Shown piece by piece: positions 30,592 to 44,156 of a stretch of DNA of 64,000 nucleotides. A program made the translations under genes and the position numbers. This stretch comes from Microdochium bolleyi (lineage: Eukaryota; Ascomycota; Sordariomycetes; Xylariales; Microdochiaceae). The notes beneath the pieces are model-generated. The model saw only the letters and a list, made by a program, of their open reading frames with translations, was not told where the DNA came from and ran no database searches. The stretch lies in the NCBI GenBank assembly GCA_001566295.1, contig KQ964247.1, forward strand, positions 1,674,001-1,738,000, written 5' to 3'. The first letter of the stretch is position 1. Each line of letters opens with the position of its first letter.

Positions 30592-33500
30592 ATGTCGCTC
30601 CGGCCGAGCCGATACCGATCCTCCACGTCTGCTTCGAAACCATTGCCCGTTTCCAAGGCCACAGAAGTCTTCCAGCGACTTCTTGACGACATCGCTACTG
30701 CCGCTAACCCCTCCGAGAATGGCTTCCCGGATATAGAGCGGGTGTCGAAGCAGCTTGCCCGTGTGCAACAGCACCTTGCAGCTTTCGAGTCGCCAAGCTC
30801 AGTCCAAGACGACTTCAGGCACCTACATGGCTTTCAGCGGCTCTTCGACACCCTCAGAGCCTTTTCTGGCTTTTACAACCCGAGCCTGCGGACCCAGGAC
30901 GAAAAGGAGGCTTTTTTCACGTTCCTCGAAAACGCTCTGGGCCTGCTCGCGGTGTCTTTTCGTAACCACCCCGGTAATCGACGATACTTCCGCGCGCGTG
31001 TGGAGGGTGGCGGCTGGGAGGCTCTGGAGCAGGCAATCGCGAGTATCGGGCTTGGCGGAAGCGGTTCGGATACATGGACTGTCAGCCAGCTTTTTGGCAA
31101 GCTGTTGTCGTTCGCTCTAGGCAACTCCTCTGTGGACGAGCTTTGCTGCGAAATAGCCCTGTCGGGAGCTCCATTGCGCCGCGATGCATCAACGACAAGC
31201 CAGAACGACGGGGATGAAGACAATGCCAGTGACGACGGCACCATGCAAGATGAACAGGTCAAGGCGATCGAGGTGGCCGTGGCCAAAGTGATCGGACCGA
31301 GTGCGACATTGCAAAATCCGGAAATCACACGCATGATAATGGACTTTTGGGAGTCAATGCCGCGCGGGTCGAGCGGTCAGGAGAGCATCACTTCACTTCT
31401 CGTCCTGAAGATATTTGCAGCCATCATCGCCGTGTCCGAGTACAATCTCAACCGCGTCCACGAGGGTGGCGTGCTATCACGGCTGCTCAAACTGGCTTTC
31501 GACGACGAGTCACACTTCACGGACCCGGAGAACAAAGTGATCCTGGATCTCTGCCGTGCCCTCATGTCCTGTGGCTTCAATGACCTGTCAGATGCGCAAA
31601 AGCTCATACTCAACCCTTCACCACGTTCATCTGACTTCTGCCTAGAGATGACCGACCGCTATAGCAACCCGCCATTTGTGCAATTCGACTTGTCTCTCCA
31701 TGGCCATTCGTCCATAGAACTGCCGAGTCTCGGCCGACCCTTCCCACCTCAACAAGCTCAGGGATATACCTTTACCGCGTGGTTCAGAGTGGACAACTTC
31801 GACCCAAGCTGCCATACCACGCTGTTTGGTGTATTTGACTCGACACAGACTTGCTTCTTGCTTGCGTATCTCGAAAAAGACACGCGCAATTTCATTCTGC
31901 AGACCTCGGTCAGATCGAGTCGCCCGAGTGTCCGCTTCAAGTCTTACACGTTCAAGGAAAACAAGTGGTACCACGTGGCCATTGTTCACAGACGACCCAA
32001 GACCATCACGGCGAGCAAAGCATCATTGTACGTCAATGGCGAGTTCGTTGAGCAGTTGAAGGCTGCCTATCCGTCCCAACCGCCTCTTTCTAGCAATAGC
32101 ACTGAAAGCTTCGCCTCTTTCGCATCGAGCAGCAATAAGACAATGCCCGTGCAAGCATTTCTGGGCACTCCGAAAGACTTGTCTGGCCTCGTGGGCCCAG
32201 GTCTTGTCAAGTCCAAGTGGTCCCTCGCCAGCGCCCATGTCTTTGAGGACGCCCTAAGCGACGAGTTCCTATCGGTTCCGAGTCGTTTGGGCCCTCAATA
32301 CCAGGGAAATTTCCAAGACTGCCTTGGAGCATTTCAGACGTACAAAGCTTCGGCTGCTCTTGGTCTTCAGAACGAGCTACTGAGTACTGGTAAAGAGGCG
32401 GACTCTGACATCATGAAAGTCATCCGCCACAAGGCTGCTTACCTCATCCCCGAGCAGCGTATCCTGTTGAGCATCATGCCTTCCTCCATCTTCAGCGAGA
32501 CGCGTGGATTTGGTGACTCTCAGCTCTTCCGGGCTCTGTCCCGCGGTCCTGCGCACACTCTTACGCAGATGGTACTCAAAGCCGGCACAGGCATTGCCAT
32601 CAATACCGCGCTGCCCTCTATCAATGATGCGCTTGTCCGCTCGAACGGGGTCGCCATACTGGCCGGCAACCCAGTGGTGGGCATGCCCCAGCTGTTTGAT
32701 GATGCATTGTGGCGACTGGCAGGCTTCACTCCCCTGGCTCTTAAGCTCGTGGACCGTGCTTCCACGGTGGACACTCTCCTACAAGCGGTCGAGATGGTGT
32801 TCAAATGCATCAACTCGAGCTGGAGGAACAGTGAAGCTATGGAGAGTGCTGGAGGATACCAGGTCCTGGCTCTTCTCTTGCGGACGAAGCTGGGATTTAC
32901 AGGTTCCACCAACGTTCTCGCGACCTTCAGGCTGGAACTGGAAGATGACGAGAAAGACAAGCTATGTTTCCGACTGCTGAGCCTTGTGTTGGATTTTGTC
33001 GGCTACAAGCACCGGGATCCCCTGGACTCAGTCATCATCAATCCCTTGGCATATCGAATCTTGCTCGTTGATTTCGACGGCTGGAGGAAGTGCACGCCGA
33101 TCATCCAGGAGCTGTACTACAAGCAATTTGTTTCCTTCGCTGTGCGAAGCAAGTATCACCAGTACAACAACCGGAGGCTCCTTAGAATGCGTAAGTTCCA
33201 TGCTGGAAAATCTCGGATACTGGCACCCACTGACGGTGTACCTGTACAGGCATCGTGAAGAGACTGCTGGATGCGATCAAGTCTGAACCGCTGCCCGAAA
33301 ATGTTATGCAGTACTTCATGGGAGCTATCGAAAGTTTGGTGAGATGCGGCTACAATACCGACGTACATCGAACTATTGCGCTATTCATCACTTACGCGTT
33401 CCACACGCCGTCAAAATCTCTACCCAGGACGCCTAAGCCGGGCACACCGGGAGGTCATATGACACCGATGAATGCCGCTCGGAAACCGACACTTGAGCTG

Positions 33501-36500
33501 AATGGCGGAGCGCACGGTGCCGTCACATTACTGAACCGCCGGCAAATTGGGACTCGGATCCTGGAGATGTACTGCCAGCTTTTGTGCGATAAAGGCAATG
33601 ATGCCATTATCCGGAAATTTGCTAAGACAGTCACAAATAAGGTACTTGACTCACAGCCATTACATAGCAGCTCCAGACTGATGATGGTGCAGTGGCTCCT
33701 CTACCTTCTGACCGAGGACGATGCGGAGATTGTCGTTTACGGCAGCAAGATCCTTGCACGCTTACTTGTGGTCCATGGCTCGAGCTACATTAGCAAATTC
33801 TCCGGTAAGACCGGAGGCTTTTGTATCATGGCCCATCGTCTCAAGCGTTGGTGGAACATTCCAACGCTCTGGCCCATATGTTTCAGCATTCTATTCGGCT
33901 ACGATGTGGCGGACATTGATTTCGACAAGAACTTCGACTTCTTTACTCTGATCGAGTGCTTTGGGAACTGCAAAGTGATGTATCCCGATGCACTTCCCAT
34001 CATCACTGGGATGATGGAAGCCGGACTAAAGGACATCCTGCGAAATCAGGAGGACCCAGAATCACCATCGCCTGTGCCATCGACGAAGTCTCAAGCACGA
34101 CCACTCACACGGCCTCATGCAAGATCCATGTCGTATCAACGTGAGGCCGAGTCTCCGAGTAAGTGCATATCACCAGCTATTTCATTCAGCAGTCCCCTGT
34201 GTTAACGATACCTAATCCACAGATCTGCTCCGTTTGGCTGTAGATCGACTCGACGGCGACTCCGCTGTTCTTCAGACCGTCATCCGCTTCATTAGCGATC
34301 TGTACACTCGCTCTGTTGAGTTCAGAGACTTTGCCTTGTCGTCAGACTACGTCAGGCTATTACTGGCAGCACTCTACCCTGTGCTGGTTAACACCGACCC
34401 GGTGTCACCGGAGACAGAACTGAGCTCTGGCGACTCTGCACTCACCTTCGAAGGAGGTGATGTGATCATCCGACCCGTGGGTGGCCCAGCATCAGTTCGT
34501 CCTGTCATCAGAACTGCAACCCCTGAACCTGCAAAGTCCGCACCAACCACTGCTCACAGAGGATCTCAACTGCGAAAGGCTTCCTCGTTCATTCTCCTGA
34601 CGTCGTCCGAGCCTGCCCGGCCAAGCTCGGCGAGGATCAACCACATCATGTCTCCAAAGAAGAAGATATCGGTACAGAATCATACTCATGCTGCTCTAGA
34701 GGGTATCTCAGAGCTTGTGATTAATGTCTTTGTCGACCAGCTACTGGTCCGCAAGGAGTTTCCAGGCTTTGGACTCTTCCTCAAGACACCGCCAGGCTTC
34801 CAAGAACACCAAGCATATTTCTCGTCATATATACTTCGAAACACCATCAGTCATCTTTCCACCAGCATCAAGTTTGACTGGAAAGTCCTCAGCGAACCGA
34901 GAGTCCTGACCAACATGGCTCGTTTTTGTTTGCACATGGTTGAAGCTATCTTCGAAGGCTGGTTCTTGAACGGAACTGAGGCGATGTTGGAGTTCGCGGG
35001 GATGCTACTGGAGCACCTGCAGAAACCAGAGGTCTCGAAGCTGAAGGCCGTCAGGCTCTGCAGCCAAGCTGTAACCACCATCCGGGCTTCATTCCTGAAG
35101 CTCGTGTTGCTACGGCTTTCTGAAGTCGACGAGACGCACGTCACCGAGTTGGCAGCTAACTCCTCAATGGATAAAATCCTCTACTGGTTACCAGTTGTCC
35201 TTGACACATTGACAGTGGACGATGACTACATGAAGCTCTTCTGGTACCAGCTCTACACTAAGCTTGTCGACGATAGAGAGCAGGTAAAGATTGCGGCCAT
35301 CAACGTCTGGAGGATAATGCTTGTGCAGAAGCCCGACGACTGCGCATCATTGTTTCGACTACTGATGAACTCAGATCAAGTGCAGCTCACGCAAGACTTC
35401 CAAAAGCTTACCGAGCTCGATAACGACGCATTCGTGGAGTGGGTTGCCCAGAACCGGCCATCGCTGGACGTGCTTTTCTTCACCGGCATTTCACGAGCAT
35501 GGGAAGATTTTGTGGGCGCCGAGAACCAACGGACCAGAGACACAGCACGATCTAGACTTTCAAAGCGTCGCGACCTACTTCGTCGTTGGCATCTCGAGGT
35601 CAGGGGGTGGGAGAACATCATGCTGAGGCACGACATGGCCAACTCTGCCTGGATGAAGTCGATTTATAGCTCCGAGCATTTCAAGCACCAACGCTTCATG
35701 CAGGATCAGCAGGATGATACTGTGTACTACACCGCCCAGTTTGGGAAGATGAAACGTGACCTCTCCCGGCCAGGCGCTGTGTTGTATGACGGCAGAGCAG
35801 TCAAGTGGAAGCTTGACCGAACCGAAGGGCGGAATCGCATGCGCTTGAGACTCCTGCCTGATCTGTCATCCGGAACCGATCAGGACTACCAACCGAAGCG
35901 AAAGACAACAGACCAGGCCCCCGCATCTGCACTGAAGCTAAATACTTCCTTACCATTGCTCAGGGCGAGCGATTCGATTGCGAGATCTCCAGCCTCGGCA
36001 CATCCTGCTCATATGGGTGGTGACGGGACTTCAGACGCTTCCCTTTCACTGGGCCGGACGAGGTCCACCGACAGCGCCAGAGACCCGGGAGTCATTGCAG
36101 AGGACGACTTCGAGCTCATCGACGACCCGAACGATCCGAACGAGGCCGAGGACGGCTTCGAAGACAAAAATAGGAGGGTCATGCGGCGCCTGGCGCACGG
36201 AGACTTGGTTCAGCACGTCTACAACACCTCCCGCATCATCGGTCTCGAGGCTTGCGAGGGGATCCTACTCATCGGAAAGAATGAGCTTTATCTGATGGAC
36301 AACTTCTTCCAGTGCGCAGATGGCGAGATCGTAAGTGTGTGGGATGCGCCAGCTGAAGAACGCGATCCATTCTCGCAGATCGTCACCGGTGCCAAGTCCA
36401 GCGAAAGACGCCCAACAAGCTCGACACAAGACTCGAGAAGCTGGAGATGGCATGACGTCGTTAGTCTGTCGAAACGACGCTTCCTGTTCAGAGATGTCGC

Positions 36501-38621
36501 CATTGAGATATTCTTCACCGATGGTCGCAGCTACCTCCTGACAGCACGGAACCCAAGCATAAGAGACGAAATGTACGCAAAACTGAGCGCCAAGACACCT
36601 CATACCGCAGGCGCAAACTTGCTACCCAATCCGGAAGATGCCTGGAGACTCGAGTCGCTCAAGGTCGTCGACGATTCACCACAAACGCTGGGATCAAAGT
36701 TCGGCAGCATCTTCAATCAGACACCGTGGACGCCAGTGATGCGCCGCTGGCAGAGAGGAGAAATTTCAAACTTCCACTACCTGATGCTGGTCAATACAAT
36801 GGCTGGTCGGACCTTCAATGATTTGACACAATATCCTGTCTTCCCTTGGGTCTTGGCTGATTACACAAGCGAGGAGTTAGATCTGAGCAATCCGGCCACC
36901 TTCCGTGATCTCTCAAAGCCGATGGGAGCGCAAACAGCTCGGCGGCAAGCTGACTACACGTCTCGATATAACAGTCTGGCAGAGATTGGAGAGACGCCAT
37001 TCCATTATGGTACACATTACTCCTCAGCCATGATTGTTGCTTCGTATCTGATCCGACTTCCTCCGTTCGTGCAGTCGTACATACTGCTTCAAGGTGGATC
37101 TTTCGACCATGCGGATCGTCTGTTTTTCTCGATAGAAGGCTCCTGGCGCTCTGCGGCTCAAGACAACGGCTCTGATGTTCGCGAGCTGATCCCGGAGTTC
37201 TTCTGCTTGCCAGACTTCCTCACAAATGTCAACGGATACAACTTTGGCGAGCGTCAAGGCTCACGGGGCCATGTGAACCATGTGGAGCTGCCGCCATGGG
37301 CGAAAGGCGACCCCAAAATCTTCATTGCCAAGCACCGCGAAGCTTTGGAGTCCCCATACGTCAGCCAGCATCTTCATGCTTGGATAGACCTCATCTTTGG
37401 ATACAAGCAGCTGGGAGATTTAGCTGTGGAGAACTTGAATGTCTTCCACCATCTTTCGTACTATGGTGCGAAGGACCTCGACAACATCACCGATACCGAC
37501 GAAAGACATGCTACCACGAGCATCATCCACAACTTCGGCCAGACGCCTCATCAAGTCTTCACAAAAGCGCACCCACCACGAGAGCACTTCTCGTTCCCCG
37601 CCCGACGTTTGGATGTCTCCAGCGAATTTCTTGCCCGGATGCCACATCCGGTCCTCGAAAGCCGCGAGCGCGTGGCGATGCTGGAGTTCTCGAAAAAGTA
37701 CGACCGCCTGATCTGCTCGTCCCCATTCCGGCTCAACTTGCCACCATTGTACGACAAATACTTGGAGTGGGGTTTTGCAGACAACAGCATCCGATTCTTC
37801 TTCAATGAGAATCGGCGCAGCGCAGGTGTCAACGAGAACCTTCACATTGGCCAGATATCGTGTGTCACAGTAGCCGGCTCAAAGACTCTCATCACGGCTG
37901 GCGAGGACTGTGTTATCACAGTACACGATATCCAGACTCACGCCGGCAAACCAGTCGAGCTGCATCAGCGCTCTACGCTCACTGGACACAAGACGCCAGT
38001 GACCACCATTGCCGTGTCCAAGGCCTTCAGCACGCTCCTGACCGTATCGCTGGACGGGCATGCTTTCCTGTGGGACCTGAACCGACTCGATTTCATTCGC
38101 AAGTTGCCTACCAACAGGATTGTCGAGTGTGCCAAGATCAATGATGTCTCCGGAGAGATCCTGCTGTGCTCAGGCTCCAATGTATCTTTGTACACTCTCA
38201 ACGGCGATCTGTTGCTTGACCAGAATGTCTGCAGCGAGCACGATGACTACGTCCATTCTTGCGCTTTCTACGAGGGTTCCGGCAACGAGTGGCTCCAGAA
38301 CTTCCTCGTCTTCACCGGCCACAAACGCGGTCGCGTCAACATCTGGAAACGCGTGATCACAAAGTCGGGCAAGTGGACGCTGGAGCTGGTCCGCAGGCTC
38401 GACCATGCCGACACGAGGAGCGAGACTGGCGCCAACAGCGAAGCGGCGATCACCTGCATCACCCCTATGCACCAAGTGGTGTACACCGGTGATGACGATG
38501 GCCGAGTAGTAAGTGCCTGCCGACAATCCCTTGAAGCGCGAATCAATGCGCTTGCATCTTTTTAAGCGAGTCGCTGACAAAAGTCTAGTACGAATGGACC
38601 TTGATCCAAAGGGAAAGATAG
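30592..38621 (+). CDS. BPH1: Large BEACH-domain/WD40 protein (neurobeachin/LRBA-like, yeast Bph1 type)
   Basis: A giant gene with four exons (30592-33190, 33250-34158, 34223-38508, 38589-38621) and three introns of 59, 64 and 80 nt. The joined frame is 2608 aa, and each join restores the frame. The last exon encodes only YEWTLIQRER. Domain order: an N-terminal armadillo-like helical region; a concanavalin A-like segment at about 375-560 (GYTFTAWFRVDN ... KWYHVAIVH); a long helical middle with a Ser/Pro linker near 1150; a PH-BEACH domain at about 1820-1960 (IIGLEACEGILLIGKNELYL); the BEACH domain at about 2008-2287 (RWQRGEISNFHYLMLVNTMAGR, YPVFPWVLADY, LPEFF-like PEFFCLPDFL, GYKQLG); and a WD40 region from 2378 to the end (SLDGHAFLWDL). 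These proteins organise vesicle traffic, lysosome/vacuole dynamics and signalling at endomembranes. Start codon choice is reasonable but not proven. Confidence 0.93.
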
Positions 38622-39012
38622 AGTCTCTCCAGGGGACGTGGAGGTGTCCAAGAATAGCTGCAAACCCATTACGTGGCAGGAGAATAAGCGTGTCGCGGTG
38701 CTGGAAGACTGTAGCCAAACAATAGACAACTGGCCTGGAGCCCACCAAGCAATATAAAATGCTTCCGAGACCTCGGCGACAAAAGCCGAGAAGTACTGTG
38801 TGCTTGGACGTCCCAGAACAGGCGCCATGCAAACGTGATGAAGGGTTGGTGGAAACTGGTGAATTGATTGACCCTCTTGGATATGTACAGATGTTGAAGG
38901 ATTCTCCAAAACAGTGGTCGTCTCCTACGACGGGTCATGCGCCGCCTAGTTCGTGCACTCCGACCCCCCCCCCTCCTCTTTGCTGCCTCAATGTCTCACG
39001 GAAAAATGGTAT
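38622..39012. other. Convergent 3' flank of BPH1 and the 9.5 kDa complex I gene
   Basis: Short spacer between convergent genes. It contains a run of ten C on the plus strand (38964-38973). No coding sequence was recognised. Confidence 0.4.
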
Positions 39013-39513
39013 TTAGTCGTCGTAGCCGCTGACTTGCTTCCTCGGGCCGGTGGGTACTGTGAGAGTTTGATATGTCAGTTGACCATACGGACGAGGGGAA
39101 CAAGAGTGTCTCGCTGCATGAGGGCAGTGTTGAGGAAGAGGGTGGGTTTGCCGGTCCTATTGCAAGCATTCGAGGGCAGCCTTGAAGCGTATCGCCTTTT
39201 TGCTAAAATCCCGAGACAGACAAGACTTGATACTGCTTCCACAACCTCTTATTCTTCCGGAATGCATTTTCAACTGGAGCGTGGGGGTGATTGGCTGGAC
39301 GAAGAAGGACGACGTACTCGGGTATGTCATGGGAATGAACTCGCGCTTCTCGTATCCCAGAGCCCTCCGCGCCGGGGGGACAACGACCATCATAGCAGGG
39401 CCCATGGCACCCACGACGACGGACCAGAAGAAGGCCGGCCGCTCGCGGGAGGACCAGCGGAGGTACCGGAGGGGGCCGGCCCAGAAGAGAGGCGCTGCTT
39501 TGGGGTTCGACAT
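39013..39513 (-). CDS. nuo9.5: NADH:ubiquinone oxidoreductase 9.5 kDa subunit (fungal complex I)
   Basis: A small two-exon gene that is easy to miss. Exon 1 (39318-39513) encodes MSNPKAAPLFWAGPLRYLRW, a single membrane segment (FFWSVVVGAMGPAMMVVVPP) and RRALGYEKREFIPMTYP. Exon 2 (39013-39056) completes PIPTGPRKQVSGYDD and the stop. The intron is long for this window (261 nt, 39057-39317; GTACGT donor, CACAG acceptor), yet the join restores the frame and gives 79 aa. The FW-x-GPLRYLRW start, the Gly-Pro-x-Met-x-Val-Val-Pro-Pro membrane segment and the TYPIP-x-GPRK-x-x-x-GYDD end match my memory of the Neurospora crassa 9.5 kDa subunit. It is a supernumerary inner-membrane subunit of respiratory complex I, which S. 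cerevisiae lacks. It faces WBP1 across a divergent promoter. Confidence 0.92.
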
Positions 39514-40253
39514 TGGTGCTTTTCTTTTGGTGATCGTCGGATGCTGGACGGCTCTCAGAAGAGTTAGCGATTGAAATACAATGGCGCGGGCAGGGAGCGA
39601 CTGGGTGGCCATACGATACGTGTTCTAGCTCGGGACTGCACCAATGGTTGGGCGACGTGGTGCAGCTTGTTATCGTCGGATCGTGGTTGTCGTGCGTTCT
39701 CGACAATCTCGAAAGTCAGTGATGCAAGGCCCGGCTACGGTCTCGACGGAGCGTAATTGCAGCCCCATCGTTGGCTGGGGCTCAACGCAGCACACAGCTG
39801 CCAGTCTTGCCCGCGCCCACGGCAGGGCAGGCCGCATTATGTAAGCGCTCTGGTGGGGTCCACGCAATCCACGCAATCGAGCTTATGACAGACTGGCCAG
39901 AAGACCGTTGCGGAGCTTGGGGGAGCTTGGGTTTGATCTGCCTTGTACTCCACCAGCTGGTTTACGTGGCAAGGTACTTCCTGCTCGAAGACCCTGGAAC
40001 GACCCGACACGGTTGAGACAGCTAGACAATTGTTCCTGAGCAGATCGCAAGCTCGTCAACTCAATTGCACGTGTGGTTTGTCTCCCAAACGTGCCAGAAG
40101 CGGTGCACCTCGACTCGAAACGACTGCTCAAGCGACAATTGCGAATCGCTGGACGAGCAGACACGGGCTTGACCATCAAGTCGCACTCGATCGACGTCTG
40201 TCCACTGTCGCACGCCGTTGTCTGTTTCCCAAGCAAGAGGCGCTACGTCAAGC
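39514..40253. promoter_or_regulatory. Divergent promoter between the complex I subunit and WBP1
   Basis: A 740-bp spacer between two divergent housekeeping genes. No coding sequence is supportable, and no clear TATA box lies near either start. Confidence 0.4.
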
Positions 40254-41863
40254 ATGCGGTCCCTCTACTCTTTGGCAGCCGTGCTGCTTGCAGCCGTCGC
40301 CAATGCCGTCAGCTCGAGCGGCGACAGGTTGCTGGTCATCCTCGAGGACGTTGCAGAGAAGGCTGCATACTCCAAGTTCCTGGCTGACCTTGAAGGTATG
40401 TCGTCTGCTGGCAGAGTGGGAAAGCATTGACTGGTGATCGACTGACATGATTCCGTTCAACAGGACGCGGGTTTGACATTGTCTACGAGACGCCAAAGAG
40501 TGAATCGCTGAACCTATTCAACCTCGGCGAGAAGTCGTATGACCACATCTTGTTGCTGCCGACCAAGGCCAAGGGTTCGTCCATCGCATCCTTCAAGCAG
40601 CAACGCAACTGCAGGCGAGCTTGGAACTTTGGACTGACACATACTTTCTGCAGGTCTCGGTCCTAACCTGACTCCCAATGTCCTCCTGGACTTCATGAAC
40701 GCCCAGGGCAACATCCTCGTGGCTCTGACTTCCTCCACATCCGCGTCGACATCCATTGTCTCGCTGCTCAACGAGCTCGACATCCAACTTCCCACGGAGC
40801 GCACCGGCCTCGTTGTCGACCACTTCAACTACGACGTCACCTCGGCTGCCGAGAAGCACAATGTCCTGCTCCTGCCCACGCCCGGCTCGCTCCGTCCGGG
40901 TGTCAAGGACATGTTCAGCCCCGCCGCGCCCAACGGCGAGCTGATCGCGTTCCCCAACTCTGTCGGCCAGACCCTCGGCTCTGGCGCCCTTCTCGCACCA
41001 GTGCTCCGCGCCCCGTCGACTGCGTACAGCTACAATCCCAAGGAGGAGAACGAGGCCATCGACGACCTCTTCGCCTCTGGCCAGCAGCTCTCTCTCGTCA
41101 CCACCATGCAGGCCCGCAACTCGGCGCGCTTCGGCGTCATCGGCTCCGCGGAGTCGCTGACCGACAAGTGGTTCGACGCCAAGGTCAAGAAGGTTGGCGA
41201 GAAGAGCAGCGTCAAGACACTGAACCAGGAGTTCGCCAAGGCCGTCTCTGGCTGGGTCTTCAACGAGATCGGCGTCCTGCGCGTCAACTCGATCGAGCAC
41301 CACCTCAACGAGGCCGGTGCCAGCAACATCAGCAACCCCAAGATCTACAGAATCAAGAACGATGTGGTAAGTGATCCTAAATGGTCAAGGCACTACTGTG
41401 AACGTGAAAGCTGACTGTCGGCTTTTCCCTCCAGACCTACTCGATCGACATTTCCGAGTTCTCCTGGGGCAAGTGGCTGCCCTTCACCCTCCCCGAGTCG
41501 GACGAGCTGCAGCTCGAGTTCAGCATGCTCTCGGCCTTCCACCGGCTGAACCTGGCGGTCAGCGACTCCGACGAGGACAGCACGACCTACAGCGCCTCGT
41601 TCAAGCTGCCCGACCAGCACGGCATCTTCAACTTCCTCGTCAACTACAAGCGCCCCTTCTACAGCAACATCGAGGAGAAGAACACCGTGTCCGTGCGCCA
41701 CTTCGCGCACGATGAGTGGACCCGCAGCTTCGCCATCTCTGGCGCCTGGCCGTGGCTCGCGGGCATCCTGGCCACGAGCACGGGCTGGCTTGCATTCTGT
41801 GCCATCTGGCTGTACAGCAAGCCGGTGTCCGCCGCGGCGCAGGGGACCAAGAAGACGCAGTAG
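40254..41863 (+). CDS. WBP1: Oligosaccharyltransferase subunit WBP1 (OST48/DDOST)
   Basis: Four exons (40254-40395, 40464-40574, 40654-41366, 41435-41863) give 464 aa. Introns are 68, 79 and 68 nt; the second uses a GTTCGT donor. WBP1 is an essential non-catalytic subunit of the ER oligosaccharyltransferase that adds N-glycans to nascent proteins. A signal peptide (MRSLYSLAAVLLAAVANAVSS) is followed by the conserved luminal start RLLVILEDVAEKAAYSKFL and by RGFDIVYETPKSESLNLFNLGEKSYDHILLLP. Later blocks include GQTLGSGALLAPVLRAPSTAYSY, WVFNEIGVLRVNSIEHHLN, YSIDISEFSWGKW and FNFLVNYKRPFYSNIEE. A single C-terminal membrane segment (WLAGILATSTGWLAFCAIWLY) precedes a short cytosolic tail ending KKTQ, a dilysine (KKxx) ER-retrieval motif like that of yeast Wbp1. 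All features fit a full-length gene. Confidence 0.95.
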
Positions 41864-44156
41864 ATGGATGAGGTCACTTTGCCCATTGGGAAAGATATGG
41901 AGGCTCCGGGTTGGCCTGCGCATTTCGCCTTGGCTGTGCTATGCTTACTGTGTACTATTGGGCAAGGCATTTTCATGATAGATGGAGATGTAAAAACAAA
42001 ATGAAACGCAAACGTGAGATTTCTCAAGACTGAAAGACTGGCATTGGGTCGGCAGCGGGCTGCTAGATTCTGAGAGGTTCAGACCTAAATGTCATTGTTG
42101 ACCCGAAGTGGTGTGTAGTCGACGTGTCCCAGTCATGAATGCGGATGTGTCTGCGTTAAGCCGACTGGGTTGAACTGCTAGGTGCGTGTATATTATTTGC
42201 TCTTGGGCCGCCGTCGCGGTCACGATCAATCGTGTGCTGAATCTGTTAGTGTGGGACTTTGCATGGGCATCGAGAGCAATTGCATGCCGTCCTCTGGCAG
42301 GCAGCCAGGCCGTTCCTGGCCGATGCACATATTTAAGTTCGTGGTTCCTGGCCCGGCACAGTGGCGGGACGAGAAACAAGCCACAAGCCGATGCACCAGA
42401 TGCCAGGTTGGTCGAGCTATTGAAACCGGGCTCGGAGTCATGCTGTCATCGCCACCGCGCGAGGGTTCAAGCTCAGACCGGGCAAATGCCTACGGGTGGA
42501 GACAAAGAGACCCATGGGAGTCGTGGCGTGCTGTGCAAAGGCGCCGCTTCGCAAGTCTGAACTCCGATGGCGTGAACGGAGCTCTCCCACAAGAAGAGCG
42601 CCCCCTGTTTGTGCATGCTTGCGGGAAGACCAGTGTCTCGGCGTGCACCTCATGACCAGATCTCAAATGCTACGGAGGACCTCGTGAAGTCGAAGCCGAG
42701 CGATGATCCATCCGCAAAGTACCAGTCCATGCGTCGGTGATGACAGCTTCGAGGGCACGTCCAAGGGGGCACGTGGACACAGTGTCAAGCACAGGCTGAT
42801 AGGCAGCCTGGGAGGCGAGGCAGGTGACCGAAGCCGGACTGAGGGTGCGAGGCTGCGGGCACAGCACGGGCAGGCAAGGAGGCCGCGCACTCTGTGTCGA
42901 CTGTGGCTACGATTCCCCGGCCTTGGCTGGGAGGCGCGGCTTGGCAGGTCTGACCCGGCTGAGCTGGTTGTGTCATTCATGTCTCGCCCCGGACCCGGCT
43001 CTGGCAGGGGCCGTTGCCAGGTCTGTCCAGGAAGCCGTCTACAGTGAGCGGCTCGTACTCGGTAGCTACCTTCAGGTAATTACCTAATCGTACTCGGTGC
43101 TCCGTGCAAAGTGTTGTGGTCAAGTCTACCGTCGAATTTGCCTGCCTGCTGTGAGGCCCCCGAGCTCGTGAGATAGGACCGTACAGGCTCACGCAGTCAG
43201 GGTTCCCGTACCTGGCGAGAGAGCAGCGGGAGGATGCAGGCGTATGCGGGGGACAACTAGCCCGGCTTGTGACCTTGCCTTGGTGCAGTGTGGATGGCAG
43301 CATCCGGCGCGCCGATTGCGCGCGTCTGGGAAGGGCGTGTGGAGCACCGGTCCATGGGGGGGACTCGGGGGAGTCCTTATCGGATTTGCGATTCGCACGT
43401 CTATCGGGCCACTCCGCGCAAGAGTCAGTCAGCCAGTGCCGCGGCTGTCGTGGAGTGACCAGCCACACCCTCTTGCTGGGATGGAGGATGCCCGGGGCGA
43501 GGAGCGAGTCGTGTCACTGGGACGCGGCTTGCAATGGCGTGGGCCTGACTTCTCACTCGGACGATATGGTCGCTGGGAGCAACCGCGCCCATTGTCGTTG
43601 AGCTCGGCCGATGACTGTACTGTGTGGTGTTGGCACCGGCTGACAGAGCCAGGCATGGATGATGGATGACGGGGAGGAGCCGTTGCCTTGCCATCCGGGT
43701 TGCAGGGCGTGCAGCGAACACAGGAGGAGCTACCCCAAACAGCGAAGCGCTCGCGGCGGCCAGGGCCCCACGGCCAGTCTGCGCTAGGCCGCATGAGGCT
43801 TATCTTGCTGCGCTCTGCCCGCCCGAGCTCAATCAGGTGCGTCACACGCTCCTCCCAAGGCCGGGGAAGGCAGCAGCTCTCTCCTGCGTAGGCGCACTGC
43901 GGCCGGCCACTGCCTGCGCTGTGCGCCCAGCCGCAACCACCCGCCACTGCCCTCTTTATCTCGACAGCTTCCCCAGCCAGCTCCGGTCTCGTCGTCCTCT
44001 CTCCTCCCTCTTCACGCTTGACGCTCCATCCCATCACCACATCCCCATCAACGCCGCGTCCATCGTCTGTCGCAGCGCCCCCATCCTCGTCTTTTCCGCA
44101 GCTACATTGTTTCCCCCGTCCGAGTCGCAGGTAGACTCCCCCCTCGTTCGCCCATC
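41864..44156. other. Long intergenic stretch upstream of the subtilisin gene
   Basis: About 2.3 kb without a supportable gene. Several open frames on both strands (for example 43429-44040 minus) are due to high GC and show no domains. The last 200 nt before 44157 are strongly pyrimidine-rich, as expected of a fungal 5' leader. A CTTTATCTC element near 43951, that is GAGATAAAG on the minus strand, fits the HGATAR core of nitrogen-control GATA factors. Single sites of this kind are weak evidence. Confidence 0.35.
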
